A stretch of DNA of 37,361 nucleotides from Clostridiales bacterium (GCA_015055545.1 SVHY01000018.1:1-37361); one strand, 5' to 3'. Counted from the stretch's first letter, positions 1 through 8,145 are shown. Program-made: numbers and translations. The notes: generated by a model not told the origin, from the letters alone.

Positions 1-407
1 TACGTTTGTAGACGGCGTATTAACGGCAAATTCCACGACAAGCCCGAAGACGCTTACCAAGTATTCAGATACGGATACGAGCGTTTTGGCTGGTAGCTGG
101 AAATATGAAATGAACCTTGGCGGTGCGGTAGTTGTTTACGACTTCACATTTGCACAAATTGTCGAAGCTTCTAATTTTACGGTAACGACGGATATGAATA
201 CGCCCAATAATCAAGGCGAATATACTTGGTCTATTGACGCAAACGGTAATATCACGATTTACAATGGCACGGCAGTTGCAAGCTTTAACGATGTATATGC
301 CCTTACGTTTGTAGACGGCGTATTAACGGCAAATTCCACGACAAGCCCGAAGACGCTTACCAAGTATTCAGATACGGATACGAGCGTTTTGGCTGGTAGC
401 TGGAAAT
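1..407 (+). repeat. 303-bp (101-codon) in-frame tandem repeat
   Basis: Bases 1-104 are identical to bases 304-407, giving a period of 303 bp, exactly 101 codons. The identity at third codon positions means the duplication is recent or kept identical by recombination. After 407 the copies diverge (Tyr versus Phe codon, then many changes). More copies may lie upstream of the window. Confidence 0.92.
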
Positions 408-799
408 TTGAAATGAATCTTGGTGGCCTGATGGTTGTTTACGATTTTACCTTTACGGGTACGGGTGCTACTGCAAGCGGTGGCGAAGAAAGCGAAACGA
501 ATGTGTTGACGCTTGACAATAGCGTTGCGCTTACGCTTGAAAACTATACGCAATCCCAAACTGTAACTGTTGGCGACGTGGAAACGAACACATACGTTAT
601 CAGCGTAAATATTCCTGTTGGACCTGGATCGAGCCAAACTGCGGTATACGTTGCATACGGAAGCACGAATATTACGTTAGACATCAACAACAATTTCGCA
701 TCCACGATTACAGTGGAGGCAGGCGCGACGTTGACGGTAACGACGAATGCTACGGACTCTTTGACGGAATTCAGTATTAGTCTTGCTGAAAACGCATAA
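2..799 (+). CDS. Repeat-containing extracellular protein, 3' part (5' end outside window)
   Basis: The reading frame is open from the first bases of the window, so this is the C-terminal ~265 residues of a longer protein. It holds a 101-residue repeat that begins AGSWK(Y/F)EMNLGG and ends SDTDTSVL. One copy is complete, the end of a preceding copy is at the window edge, and the start of a further copy leads into a different C-terminal region. The AGSWK...G...YDFTF pattern resembles the short lipocalin-like beta repeats (GTW/GEW blocks) of the neighbouring 1307-residue lipoprotein, which suggests a related surface protein. The C-terminal part (about 160 residues) is Thr/Val-rich beta-strand sequence without an LPXTG motif or terminal membrane anchor. 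A start at the TTG at 86 is unlikely because the frame and the repeat both continue upstream. Function not recognised. Confidence 0.75.
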   Translation, partial: TFVDGVLTANSTTSPKTLTKYSDTDTSVLAGSWKYEMNLGGAVVVYDFTFAQIVEASNFTVTTDMNTPNNQGEYTWSIDANGNITIYNGTAVASFNDVYALTFVDGVLTANSTTSPKTLTKYSDTDTSVLAGSWKFEMNLGGLMVVYDFTFTGTGATASGGEESETNVLTLDNSVALTLENYTQSQTVTVGDVETNTYVISVNIPVGPGSSQTAVYVAYGSTNITLDINNNFASTITVEAGATLTVTTNATDSLTEFSISLAENA

Positions 800-847
800 G
801 TCAATATTGACTAACTAACATGGATTTCTCTTAACGGAGAAAAACGG

Positions 848-884
848 TGGCGTAGTGGGGTTTACCCACTGCGCCATGTTTTTA
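848..884 (+). terminator. Intrinsic terminator of the repeat-protein gene
   Basis: An 11-bp stem (849-859 with 865-875, one G-T pair) has a 5-nt loop and is followed by a T-rich run (TGTTTTTATTT). It lies about 50 nt after the stop codon at 797-799. Confidence 0.85.
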
Positions 885-1121
885 TTTCATGCAAAATACA
901 GCGGGGGACGCCCGCTTTCAATGAATTGCAAGGCGTTGCGCCTTGCGTGAATTGGAAAATAGATTTTCATAAATTGCGCTTTACGCGTGAATTGCAAAAC
1001 AAAGTTTTGCATTGTGGAAATATTACAATCATTATGCATTGTGCATTAAAAACTTTGTCAATTCCTCAGTCGGCGGTGCCGACAGCTCCCTTTGTACAAG
1101 GGAGCATTAATGAAAGAGTAT
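885..1121. repeat. Intergenic hairpin array with a REP-like palindromic unit
   Basis: This gene-free stretch is a string of short hairpins. A GC-rich hairpin lies at about 900-916. Two hairpins flanked by GAATTG follow: GCAAGGCG/CGCCTTGC at 928-946 and TGCAAAAC/GTTTTGCA at 993-1011. AT-rich ATGCATT words lie near 1034-1046. A double palindrome at 1064-1105 combines GTCGGC/GCCGAC with GCTCCCTT/AAGGGAGC. From memory, CTCAGTCGGC...GCCGACAGCTCCCTT-type units are scattered between genes in many gut Clostridia, which fits a REP/MITE-like element. No convincing gene is seen here. Confidence 0.6.
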
Positions 1122-1160
1122 AAAAAACGCGTCCTTGACGAAAGTTCGTCAAGGACGCGT
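1122..1160 (-). terminator. Strong intrinsic terminator of the 1307-residue lipoprotein gene
   Basis: A perfect 16-bp stem (1127-1142 with 1145-1160) lies 34 nt beyond the stop codon of the minus-strand gene. Read on the minus strand it is followed by TTTTTT. The plus-strand side is followed by ATGTTTTATT, so it may work in both directions. Confidence 0.9.
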
Positions 1161-1193
1161 ATGTTTTATTGAAACGTTTGTTTTCGTTGGAAA

Positions 1194-4100
1194 TTAAGCC
1201 GCTACAACGGTGATTTTCGCATTGCCCGCAACGCTCGTGTCAATCGTTGCCGTATACGTTTTGTTTTCGCTGTCGGTGAACGTTAAAACGATTTCGTTCG
1301 TTTTGTATTCGTTGATTTTATACGAATACGTTTTGCTTACCGTGCCGCTCTTGGAAACGGTTACCGTGCCTTGGTTGTCGCCCACGTTGCCGCCGTCAAA
1401 GACGTAGGTATAACCGTTATCGTCCGTAGCTTTGCTCATGAACAGGGAATCGACTTCCACGCGTTTGACAGCCCGCGTTTCGCCGTTTTGCGTGCGTACG
1501 TATGCGCCTTTTTCCGTCGGTGCACAATCGACGAGCGTATAATATTTCGTCTTGCCCGTGAGCGTTGCTTGCGACCACATCAGCACTTCGCCGCCGTCCA
1601 TAAAGATATAATAATAGGGGGTGGGGTTGCCGTCGTAGGACAAGTGCGCTTGACCGTAGGAATATCTGCCCGAAGGATCGAAGGAAACGCCGTCAAACGA
1701 CATCGTCATCAGCCCGTTCGCTTGCGTCCACGTGCCGTACAAATCGTCTGCCTTAGAGCAAATGGTGTACACGTTATACGCAAGGCTGGTGTATTCGGAC
1801 ATAGCAATGCCCGTAACCACCGTTTCGCCGCCCGTTTGCGTCGTCAACAAGAACAGATAATAGGTGACGGGCATGTTTTGGATTTTCGTCGAGAACGTTA
1901 AGGTGGCGGGGTCGAGATACGTCATTTTCACAATCTTGCTCTTGAACTTTGCGTACACGTCGCCGTGTAAATCTTCCGGACCGATTTCCAAGCAATCGAA
2001 TTGACCGCTCATCGCCCAAGTACCCATCATTTGGTTGGAGGGGTACAGCTTATATTCTTTACCGCCGTAGTTTAAGACGTAATACAAATCCGATTTTACA
2101 ATCGAGCCGATAGGAGCGGGGCTTTGCGTTAAATCCGCATTTGCCGCGAACAAATCTTCGTTTTGGTATTTCACGCTCTCGCCGCTGGGAAGCGTCAACA
2201 ACCCGCCTTGAGCAAGATAGCTCTTGCCGTCGAAATGATAACCCTTTTCAAAATCGAACGTTTCTTCGTTAAACGCCACGAAATTGGTGTATTTTGCAAA
2301 TTCGTCTTTGCGTTCAAGCACGATTTCATCGCCGCTCGCTTGCATGATTACGGCGTTGCCCGTAAGCGTGTCGAAACGCAGTTCAAAGCGGTAGCCGTCG
2401 TACGTAAACGTACCGTTTCCGTTTTCGTCCAAGGTGTAAGGCGTACGCTCCGTGCTGTCGCCGACGGTGATATAGCCGCTAAATCCGTTGTAGTTATACG
2501 GATAGCCCCAGCCGTTGAAATAGATATTGCCGAACGTATTGTCCGCGCTCACCCATTCGCCTTCAAATTTATCCACGTAGAGCATTGTCAGGGTAACGTA
2601 GGACGAATCCATGCTCGTGGGGTCGAGAACGGTAGCTGCAATGGTATGCGTTTGTTCGTTATACGTGAGATACCCGAACACCGTTTTATACGTAAAGTTG
2701 TCGCCGTTCGAGCTTTGTTTTTGTACGTAATATAAACACAAATACCCGTCCGTCATACTCTGTTCCACGACCAAATCGTACGTTAAGCCGTCTGCGTAAA
2801 CGAGCGTTGCTTTGCCGCCGTCCAAGGTGAGCGTCGCGCCGTTTTCAAGGCTATGCCAAGGCGCGTTGAACTTTGTCGTGGGCGCGGGCGTAGGCGCAAG
2901 CGGCGTTGCCGTTTTGGTTGCCGTCAAGGGGTTAGCTTTGGTGAAGTATACGCCGTCGTAGAAAGAAATCGAGCCGTCGTCGTTAATCACGCCTTCCACG
3001 TTTGCGTACGCATAACGGTTCATATCAAACGCCGCATCTTCGTTGACTGAAAGGGAAGTATCTACCGCGCCCATATAGTATTGCGAGAAAGGCGCTCCCT
3101 CAATGAGCAGCGTTTTGCCGTCGTACAAATACCGCGCGTTCACGTCTACCGTACCGTCCGTGTATTCGCACATACCGCCGCTTGTAAGCGTAATGGGCAC
3201 AGCGCCCTTTTCCGTTTGTAAATAATACGTACCGCTTATTTTGTTATAGTCCGCAAACCCGACGTACAAATCCACCGAACGGGTAATAAGGAAAGAATAG
3301 GGTACGGGAATGGTACATTCTTCGTCGAAGAAATAACCGTAGGAACGATAGCTTACGCCCGTCAATTCAGCGTTGTTTTTCTTTGCTTTACCCGTAAGGT
3401 AAACAGCCAAGTTGCCGCCATTGAATGCGCTCACAATCGGTTCGTACGCGTTGGTGAGCGTAAACGAGGTTTTGGAAACGCCGTTTGCCGTAATGGAAAC
3501 GCCCGCGTCTTTCGTGATATAGTGCACGGTGTAAACGGTTTCCACGGTCGCCGCGCTCGTTGCGTAATTGATGAGCGGCAGTTCGCCGTTTGCAAACACC
3601 CAGTCGCTGTCGTTGAACCCGATTTTTTCATAATCCGCTTGCGTGTATGTTGCAACGTCTACGCTCGGTTGATTGAACAAAACGTATTTTTGCGCGTTCG
3701 CGCCCAGTTTGCCCGCAAGGTCGCCGCCGGCTACGAAATCGCTAGACAGCGCGTATTCCGCGCCCGACGTTGCCGCCGTTGCCAGCGTGTCGCCCGTGAA
3801 GAAACAATCGGCAATAGAGGAATCGTTTTCGGCGTAACCGACGATACCGCCCGCATACGCTACGCAGTATTCCGCGTCCGTCATACCGCCTACGGCAGTG
3901 TTCGCCTGTGCGAGTACGTCGCCCGTAGCGTAACAAGCCGCAACCGCCGTGTATTGACCAAGCCCGCCGACGATACCGCCCATACGCAAGCCGCCGCTCA
4001 CGCTACCCGTAGAATAGCTGTTATGGATATAAGTGGGGGCAACGAGCGAGTTCGTGAACGTGTACGCCGCGATACCGCCCGCGTACAACATCGTGCCGCT

Positions 4101-5117
4101 GATAGCGGTTACGTCCACGTCTACCGTCGAGTAGGTGATTTCAGAAGTAAAGATTTGGTTAAGGCTCTGTTCGTATAAAGCCTGTTGACAACCGATTAAA
4201 CCGCCTGCAAACGCGAAATAGTTATTGTCCGCGTATACGTTGAGTTCGCCGTTCGTCGCGTCGCAAAGATACGCGTTCACGCCGATACCGTACCCGATGA
4301 GCGAACCGCAGTACAGCACTTTGGAATCATCGTCTTTCATATTTTCCGTAGAGGCGTTGATAGAGTAATTGTCTAAACAAATACCGTAGAACAAACCGCT
4401 GCTCGTCGTGGTAAGATTCGTTTGCACACAACCGAACAAACCGACGTAGCTCGTATCCGTAGCGTTAATTTCAAAGTTGGAAATGGTATAACGTTCTTCC
4501 ATTTCGCCCGTTTCAGGATCGGAATAACTTACGAAACAGCCGCTGAAAAACGCCGCGTCGTTAGAAAGATCGCCGATGACTTTCAGTTCTTCGCCCTTAC
4601 AGTCGATATCGTTACCAAGTACGTACGCCGCCGTCGAATACGTTTCGTTGCCCGCGTTTACCTGTTCCGCGATATAGATAAGGTCGATAGGGCGGGTAAC
4701 CAAGAACGCGTCGTCGTACGCGCCCGTACCCGTCATGTTAGAAACGTCTTTGGTAATGCCGGTTACCGTAATAGTCGTATTCGCTTTAACGGTGAGGGTA
4801 TACACGCCGTCTGCGGAGGCTACGGTTACGTTGTTTGCAAGAACGGTGGGGTTGCCCGCGTAGAACGCGCCCACGTCCAAGGTAAAGGACACCGTTTCGT
4901 TTTCCGCAATTTCCAAAGAAGTCGCATCCGCGTTTTCGTGTTCGCCCGTCAAAACGTAATCAAAACCCTCGCCTGCGGTAAACGATACGGTATACGCTTT
5001 ATCGGAAGAACCGCCACCGCTTCCAGAAGGGCTTTCGTCGTCTTTACAAGCGCTTGCGGCTGCTAACGTGCAAGCACACGAAAGGGATAATAATACGATA
5101 GGAAAAAGTTTTTTCAT
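1194..5117 (-). CDS. Large GLUG-repeat surface lipoprotein (1307 aa)
   Basis: Residues 1-24 form a lipoprotein signal peptide with lipobox ASAC (Cys24), followed by an acidic/Gly-Ser linker. Residues about 41-120 look like an Ig-type beta domain. Residues about 135-460 carry GLUG-type repeats: an opening ...LxYIAEQVNAG... segment, then AGGLIG, AGGIAAY, GGIVGG and AGGIVGY blocks alternating with YSTGSV, YATGDV and FFTGDT. This pattern is typical of beta-helical surface adhesins and glycan-associated proteins. The remaining ~800 residues contain several short beta domains headed by GEW/GTW motifs, resembling lipocalin-like repeats. No catalytic motif is visible. The start is set by GGAG six nt before ATG. 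The gene stands alone between its own promoter region and a strong terminator. Predicted to be membrane-anchored and outward-facing; the ligand is unknown. Confidence 0.88.
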   Translation of the reverse strand: MKKLFPIVLLSLSCACTLAAASACKDDESPSGSGGGSSDKAYTVSFTAGEGFDYVLTGEHENADATSLEIAENETVSFTLDVGAFYAGNPTVLANNVTVASADGVYTLTVKANTTITVTGITKDVSNMTGTGAYDDAFLVTRPIDLIYIAEQVNAGNETYSTAAYVLGNDIDCKGEELKVIGDLSNDAAFFSGCFVSYSDPETGEMEERYTISNFEINATDTSYVGLFGCVQTNLTTTSSGLFYGICLDNYSINASTENMKDDDSKVLYCGSLIGYGIGVNAYLCDATNGELNVYADNNYFAFAGGLIGCQQALYEQSLNQIFTSEITYSTVDVDVTAISGTMLYAGGIAAYTFTNSLVAPTYIHNSYSTGSVSGGLRMGGIVGGLGQYTAVAACYATGDVLAQANTAVGGMTDAEYCVAYAGGIVGYAENDSSIADCFFTGDTLATAATSGAEYALSSDFVAGGDLAGKLGANAQKYVLFNQPSVDVATYTQADYEKIGFNDSDWVFANGELPLINYATSAATVETVYTVHYITKDAGVSITANGVSKTSFTLTNAYEPIVSAFNGGNLAVYLTGKAKKNNAELTGVSYRSYGYFFDEECTIPVPYSFLITRSVDLYVGFADYNKISGTYYLQTEKGAVPITLTSGGMCEYTDGTVDVNARYLYDGKTLLIEGAPFSQYYMGAVDTSLSVNEDAAFDMNRYAYANVEGVINDDGSISFYDGVYFTKANPLTATKTATPLAPTPAPTTKFNAPWHSLENGATLTLDGGKATLVYADGLTYDLVVEQSMTDGYLCLYYVQKQSSNGDNFTYKTVFGYLTYNEQTHTIAATVLDPTSMDSSYVTLTMLYVDKFEGEWVSADNTFGNIYFNGWGYPYNYNGFSGYITVGDSTERTPYTLDENGNGTFTYDGYRFELRFDTLTGNAVIMQASGDEIVLERKDEFAKYTNFVAFNEETFDFEKGYHFDGKSYLAQGGLLTLPSGESVKYQNEDLFAANADLTQSPAPIGSIVKSDLYYVLNYGGKEYKLYPSNQMMGTWAMSGQFDCLEIGPEDLHGDVYAKFKSKIVKMTYLDPATLTFSTKIQNMPVTYYLFLLTTQTGGETVVTGIAMSEYTSLAYNVYTICSKADDLYGTWTQANGLMTMSFDGVSFDPSGRYSYGQAHLSYDGNPTPYYYIFMDGGEVLMWSQATLTGKTKYYTLVDCAPTEKGAYVRTQNGETRAVKRVEVDSLFMSKATDDNGYTYVFDGGNVGDNQGTVTVSKSGTVSKTYSYKINEYKTNEIVLTFTDSENKTYTATIDTSVAGNAKITVVAA

Positions 5118-5152
5118 AAATTGCTCCGTTGCAAATAAAATCTAAATGTTAT

Positions 5153-5184
5153 ATTATACAATATATAATGATTATACAATATAT
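5153..5184 (-). promoter_or_regulatory. Possible promoter/operator region of the GLUG lipoprotein gene
   Basis: On the minus strand, two copies of ATATATTGTATAAT sit 18 bp apart (5171-5184 and 5153-5166), each containing TATAAT. The proximal TATAAT (5153-5158) is 36 nt upstream of the ATG and could be the -10 box. No good -35 box is present at 17 nt, so either an activator or the repeated element may matter. Confidence 0.4.
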
Positions 5185-5280
5185 TGCGAAAAAAAACAAG
5201 AAAATTCGGGCGGTTTTCTTTATTTTTATTGCTTTTTCACAAAACCGTTTTTTGGTAAAAAGAAAAATCGCTTGAATTGC

Positions 5281-5309
5281 TTGACAGGCTTAAAAAAATA
5301 TTATATAAT
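5281..5309 (+). promoter_or_regulatory. Consensus sigma-A promoter of the redox module
   Basis: TTGACA at 5281-5286, a 17-nt spacer and TATAAT at 5304-5309 match the housekeeping consensus at all positions. Transcription should begin near 5316, giving a leader of about 27 nt that contains AAGGA before the ATG at 5343. The promoter also rules out translation starts upstream of it. Confidence 0.9.
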
Positions 5310-5342
5310 AAAATAGATATATTGCGTAATAAGGAACAGGAT

Positions 5343-6170
5343 ATGGCTAATCTTGCAAAGACAACGAAAAATCCCCGTAATCTTTACGGGATATTTCTCG
5401 GCGCGTTCAGCATAGTGCTTGGCGCGGCTTTTATCGTGCAAGTTTGGCGTATTTTCTATATCGGCGACCGCGCGTTTACGGTTGCGCGCGTAAGAAAATA
5501 TTTTTGGCAAATCGCGCCTATCGTGTTCGCTTGGTTGGAGGCGGTTGTAGGCGGTGCGGTGTTGCATTACATTTATCCGAGGACTGAAACCCTACCTACG
5601 TATCGCAACGAAGGGAGAACCCTTTCGCGGCTTTCGCGATTATTGCCAAGCGGCGACTCGGGGCGCTCGTTTTCCAAAAAACGCAAAACGGCGTGGATAG
5701 TTTGCCTTTCGCTGTGCTTAGCGTTGTTCGCGGCAGGTTGCGTATTCTTCTTTACGCCTTTTTCAATTGCGGAAGAAGGGTTCTTTGCGCAACACGAAGA
5801 GGCAACGCGTTTGGTGTTGTCGTTGCCTTGGTTTATCGTCCTTGGCTGCGTTTGGAGCGGTACTTGGGCGTACGATAGCAAGAGCAAACGCCTTGAAATC
5901 GTTGTTTTGAAAAAGGAAATCGCCGAAAATGCGAAAAAGGGTATGAAACCAAACGCGGACAAAGGTGAAAGCGAAAAGAGCTGTTGGATAAGCGAAAAGC
6001 TTATGGCTGTGAAGAAGTTTTGCGCAAATAAATGGTTTGGCTTTGGCGTACGTATCGCGCTCGTCGCGCTTGCCGTCGTGTTTATTATCACGGGTATAGC
6101 GGGCGGCGGCATGGAAGACGTGTTTGAGAAGGCTGTGAATATATGCACGCAGTGCATAGGTCTTGGCTAA
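5343..6170 (+). CDS. Multi-spanning membrane protein with C-terminal CxxC tail (CD1871A-like)
   Basis: 275 residues from ATG 5343, which has AAGGA 7 nt upstream; an in-frame start at 5277 would lie before the promoter. Hydrophobic segments fall at about residues 13-38, 53-80, 118-142, 156-176 and 235-255. The protein ends in ...NICTQCIGLG, a Cys-x-x-Cys pair seven residues from the C-terminus. That tail resembles the small CD1871A-type CxxC-motif membrane proteins, which end in a CxxCIG(L/I)G-like motif (from memory). Here the tail is attached to a much longer membrane protein. It is first in line with a NapH-like 4Fe-4S protein and a TlpA thioredoxin, so the cysteines probably exchange electrons with those partners. 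That role is inference, and the first four membrane segments are not recognised. A 388-nt gap before the next gene leaves co-transcription uncertain. Confidence 0.82.
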   Translation: MANLAKTTKNPRNLYGIFLGAFSIVLGAAFIVQVWRIFYIGDRAFTVARVRKYFWQIAPIVFAWLEAVVGGAVLHYIYPRTETLPTYRNEGRTLSRLSRLLPSGDSGRSFSKKRKTAWIVCLSLCLALFAAGCVFFFTPFSIAEEGFFAQHEEATRLVLSLPWFIVLGCVWSGTWAYDSKSKRLEIVVLKKEIAENAKKGMKPNADKGESEKSCWISEKLMAVKKFCANKWFGFGVRIALVALAVVFIITGIAGGGMEDVFEKAVNICTQCIGLG

Positions 6171-6558
6171 AAACGAATTATAACCATCGCATAGCTGCGT
6201 CAGGCTTACGTTTTTTCTCGCTCGTTTACGGATAAGTAAACTCCCGTCGAAAAAGCCGCGCCTTTCTTGCTCTGCTCGGTTCTAATCCGTTTTACAAACG
6301 CTTATAACCATCGCAATACTGCGTCGAACTTGCGTTTGCCCTTGCTCACGTACGTCTATGTACGCTCACGGCGGGCAATCCGCGTTATCCTTGTCTTGCT
6401 CGGTTCTAATCCGTTTTACAAACGCTTATAACCATCGCAATGTAAAAATGCATAATGCATAATTCATAATGCATAATTGTGGCAGATATTTATAAATTAT
6501 TCAATTACTATGCATTATGCGTTAAGCATTTTGCATTGATGAATCCTTTGGAGTTCAA
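6171..6558 (+). repeat. Gene-free spacer with 45-bp direct repeats and ATGCATAAT repeats
   Basis: An exact 45-bp direct repeat occurs at 6273-6317 and 6397-6441 (124-bp period), containing TTATAACCATCGCAAT. A third, partial copy starting TTATAACCATCGCA is at 6178. From about 6449 the spacer becomes AT-rich with repeated ATGCATAAT/AATTCATAAT words, forming possible weak hairpins, up to the next ribosome binding site. No coding region, clear terminator or promoter is visible. Confidence 0.8.
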
Positions 6559-7551
6559 ATGAAGAAATTTTTCGGTAAAATTAAAGACTGGTTTGTACGG
6601 CACGCGCCGTCCAAGCGCAGGATTGTACAGCTCTATGCGGCGCTTTTGTATAACGCCAATATTAAGGGCTTTGTAAACGGTCGTATTTATAAGGGCGTAA
6701 CGAAAAATTTCTGCGTGCCGGGCATGAACTGTTATTCCTGTCCTGGGGCGATAGCGGCGTGTCCGCTCGGTTCGCTTCAAAACGCGCTTATCTCGTCGGG
6801 AACGCGCACGCCTACGTACATATTCGGTATTATAATTCTGTTCGGGTTATTGCTGGGTAGAACCATTTGCGGTTGGCTGTGTCCGATCGGGTTGGGACAA
6901 GAACTGTTGTATAAAATCAAAACGCCTAAACTCAAAAAGAGCAAAGTAACGCGTATTGCGTCCTATTTTAAATACGTCGTGCTTGCATTTTTCGCGGTGT
7001 TATTACCGCTTATGTTCGCCGTGCCCGGGTTCTGTGAATATATTTGCCCCGCAGGTACGTTCCAAGGCGGCGTAGGACTGTTGTCTAACTCCGCAAACGA
7101 AGGCTTGTTTGCCAACCTCGGTCCGCTGTTCACGTGGAAGTTTTCCTTACTCGTCGTGATTATCGTGGCAAGTATCTTCATTTTTCGCTTTTTCTGTCGG
7201 TTCTTGTGCCCGCTCGGCGCGCTGTACGGGTTCTTCTGCCGTATCGCCATGCTCGGCGTGAAGTTGGACGAGAACAAATGTACCGATTGCGGACTGTGTA
7301 TCAGCGTATGTAAAATGGATATCAAGAAAGTGGGCGACCACGAATGTATTCAATGCGGCGCGTGTATCGCGGCTTGTCCTGCTAAGGCGATTTCTTGGAA
7401 AGGCTCGAAATTTTTCGTGCGTGCAAACGAAACGGATATGGGCGACGCTATGTTAAAACCGCTTACGTCTTTCTTAAAGAAAGCGGAAAAGGAACAAACG
7501 GCGGAAACGCAAACGAAAAATCAGGAGGTGCAAAGCCATGACGTTGAATAA
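6559..7551 (+). CDS. NapH-like membrane 4Fe-4S binding protein
   Basis: 330 residues. A cytoplasmic N-terminus leads to an N-terminal Cys cluster (C52, C58, C61, C68). Membrane helices follow at about 86-108, 137-158 and 195-215. Paired motifs CGWLCP (C104/C108), CEYICP (C159/C163) and CRFLCP (C213/C217) are the hallmark of the NapH/RdxA/FixG-type Fer4_5 family. Two ferredoxin clusters close the soluble part: C241-C244-C247-C251 and C263-C266-C269-C273. Such proteins move electrons between cytoplasmic carriers and membrane or exported redox partners. GGAG lies 5 nt before the ATG. The 3' end overlaps the thioredoxin gene by 14 nt, so the two are translationally coupled. The likely role is supplying reductant to the TlpA-type thioredoxin and/or the CxxC-tail protein; the exact acceptor is inferred. 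Confidence 0.92.
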   Translation: MKKFFGKIKDWFVRHAPSKRRIVQLYAALLYNANIKGFVNGRIYKGVTKNFCVPGMNCYSCPGAIAACPLGSLQNALISSGTRTPTYIFGIIILFGLLLGRTICGWLCPIGLGQELLYKIKTPKLKKSKVTRIASYFKYVVLAFFAVLLPLMFAVPGFCEYICPAGTFQGGVGLLSNSANEGLFANLGPLFTWKFSLLVVIIVASIFIFRFFCRFLCPLGALYGFFCRIAMLGVKLDENKCTDCGLCISVCKMDIKKVGDHECIQCGACIAACPAKAISWKGSKFFVRANETDMGDAMLKPLTSFLKKAEKEQTAETQTKNQEVQSHDVE

Positions 7552-8131
7552 AACGCTGAAAGTCGGCGCGTATACCATTGCGGCTGCGCTCCTTTGCGGC
7601 GTGCTTACCTATTATAATTTCGTCGATAAGGTAGACGCAAGCGGCGGTGCGGTTTTGTACGAAGAATGTCCCGATTTTACGATTGCCAAATACGAGAAAA
7701 AACACGGCGCGCTTACCGTTTCCGAAGAAGAGTTCGTCATGAGCGAACATCGCGGTAAAGTGGTCGTACTCAATTTCTGGGCGACGTGGTGCGAACCTTG
7801 CAAAAAAGAAATCCCGCATTTTGCCGAGTTGCAAAAAAAATACGCCGACAGCGTAGAAGTGGTGATTATCAACGGCGAAACGAACGATGCGCAAGGGCTT
7901 TTGGACGATTTTGTCAACAACGAAAACGACAAGAGCTACGCCGAATATTACGTGGACTGGACGGGGTATACTTGTACCTTTGCCGTCAGTAAAAACGTCA
8001 AACCCAAGTTCCGCGTAGGCGACGCCTTCCCCGTAACCATCGTCGTGGATAAAACGGGTACGATACAATATATCACCGAAGCGTCGATGAGCTACGACGA
8101 ATTAGAAACGGTCGTTACGCCGTATATTTAA
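7538..8131 (+). CDS. TlpA/ResA-type membrane-anchored thioredoxin
   Basis: 197 residues: an uncleaved N-terminal signal anchor (about 9-27), then an extracytoplasmic thioredoxin fold. The active site is WATWCEPCKKE (C85/C88), preceded by VVVLNF, and the cis-proline is P165 in DAFPVTIVVD. This is the TlpA/ResA/CcmG pattern of proteins that reduce disulfides outside the membrane. Two further cysteines (C44, C146) could form a structural or regulatory disulfide. It starts inside the preceding 4Fe-4S gene, with a perfect AGGAGGTG 7 nt before the ATG, so the two products are probably made in step. It is the last gene of the module, before the shared terminator at 8151-8186. The physiological substrate is unknown; the TlpA-domain lipoprotein at 11376-14147 is one candidate partner. 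Confidence 0.94.
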   Translation: MTLNKTLKVGAYTIAAALLCGVLTYYNFVDKVDASGGAVLYEECPDFTIAKYEKKHGALTVSEEEFVMSEHRGKVVVLNFWATWCEPCKKEIPHFAELQKKYADSVEVVIINGETNDAQGLLDDFVNNENDKSYAEYYVDWTGYTCTFAVSKNVKPKFRVGDAFPVTIVVDKTGTIQYITEASMSYDELETVVTPYI

Positions 8132-8145
8132 AACCGAATACAAGT

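Noticed and set aside
926-1123. 65-codon plus-strand frame in the intergenic hairpin array
   Set aside because: It has no ribosome binding site, spans palindromic repeats and has no protein-like composition.
5277-5342. Extended start for the CxxC-tail membrane protein
   Set aside because: It begins upstream of and overlaps the consensus promoter; ATG 5343 has the ribosome binding site.
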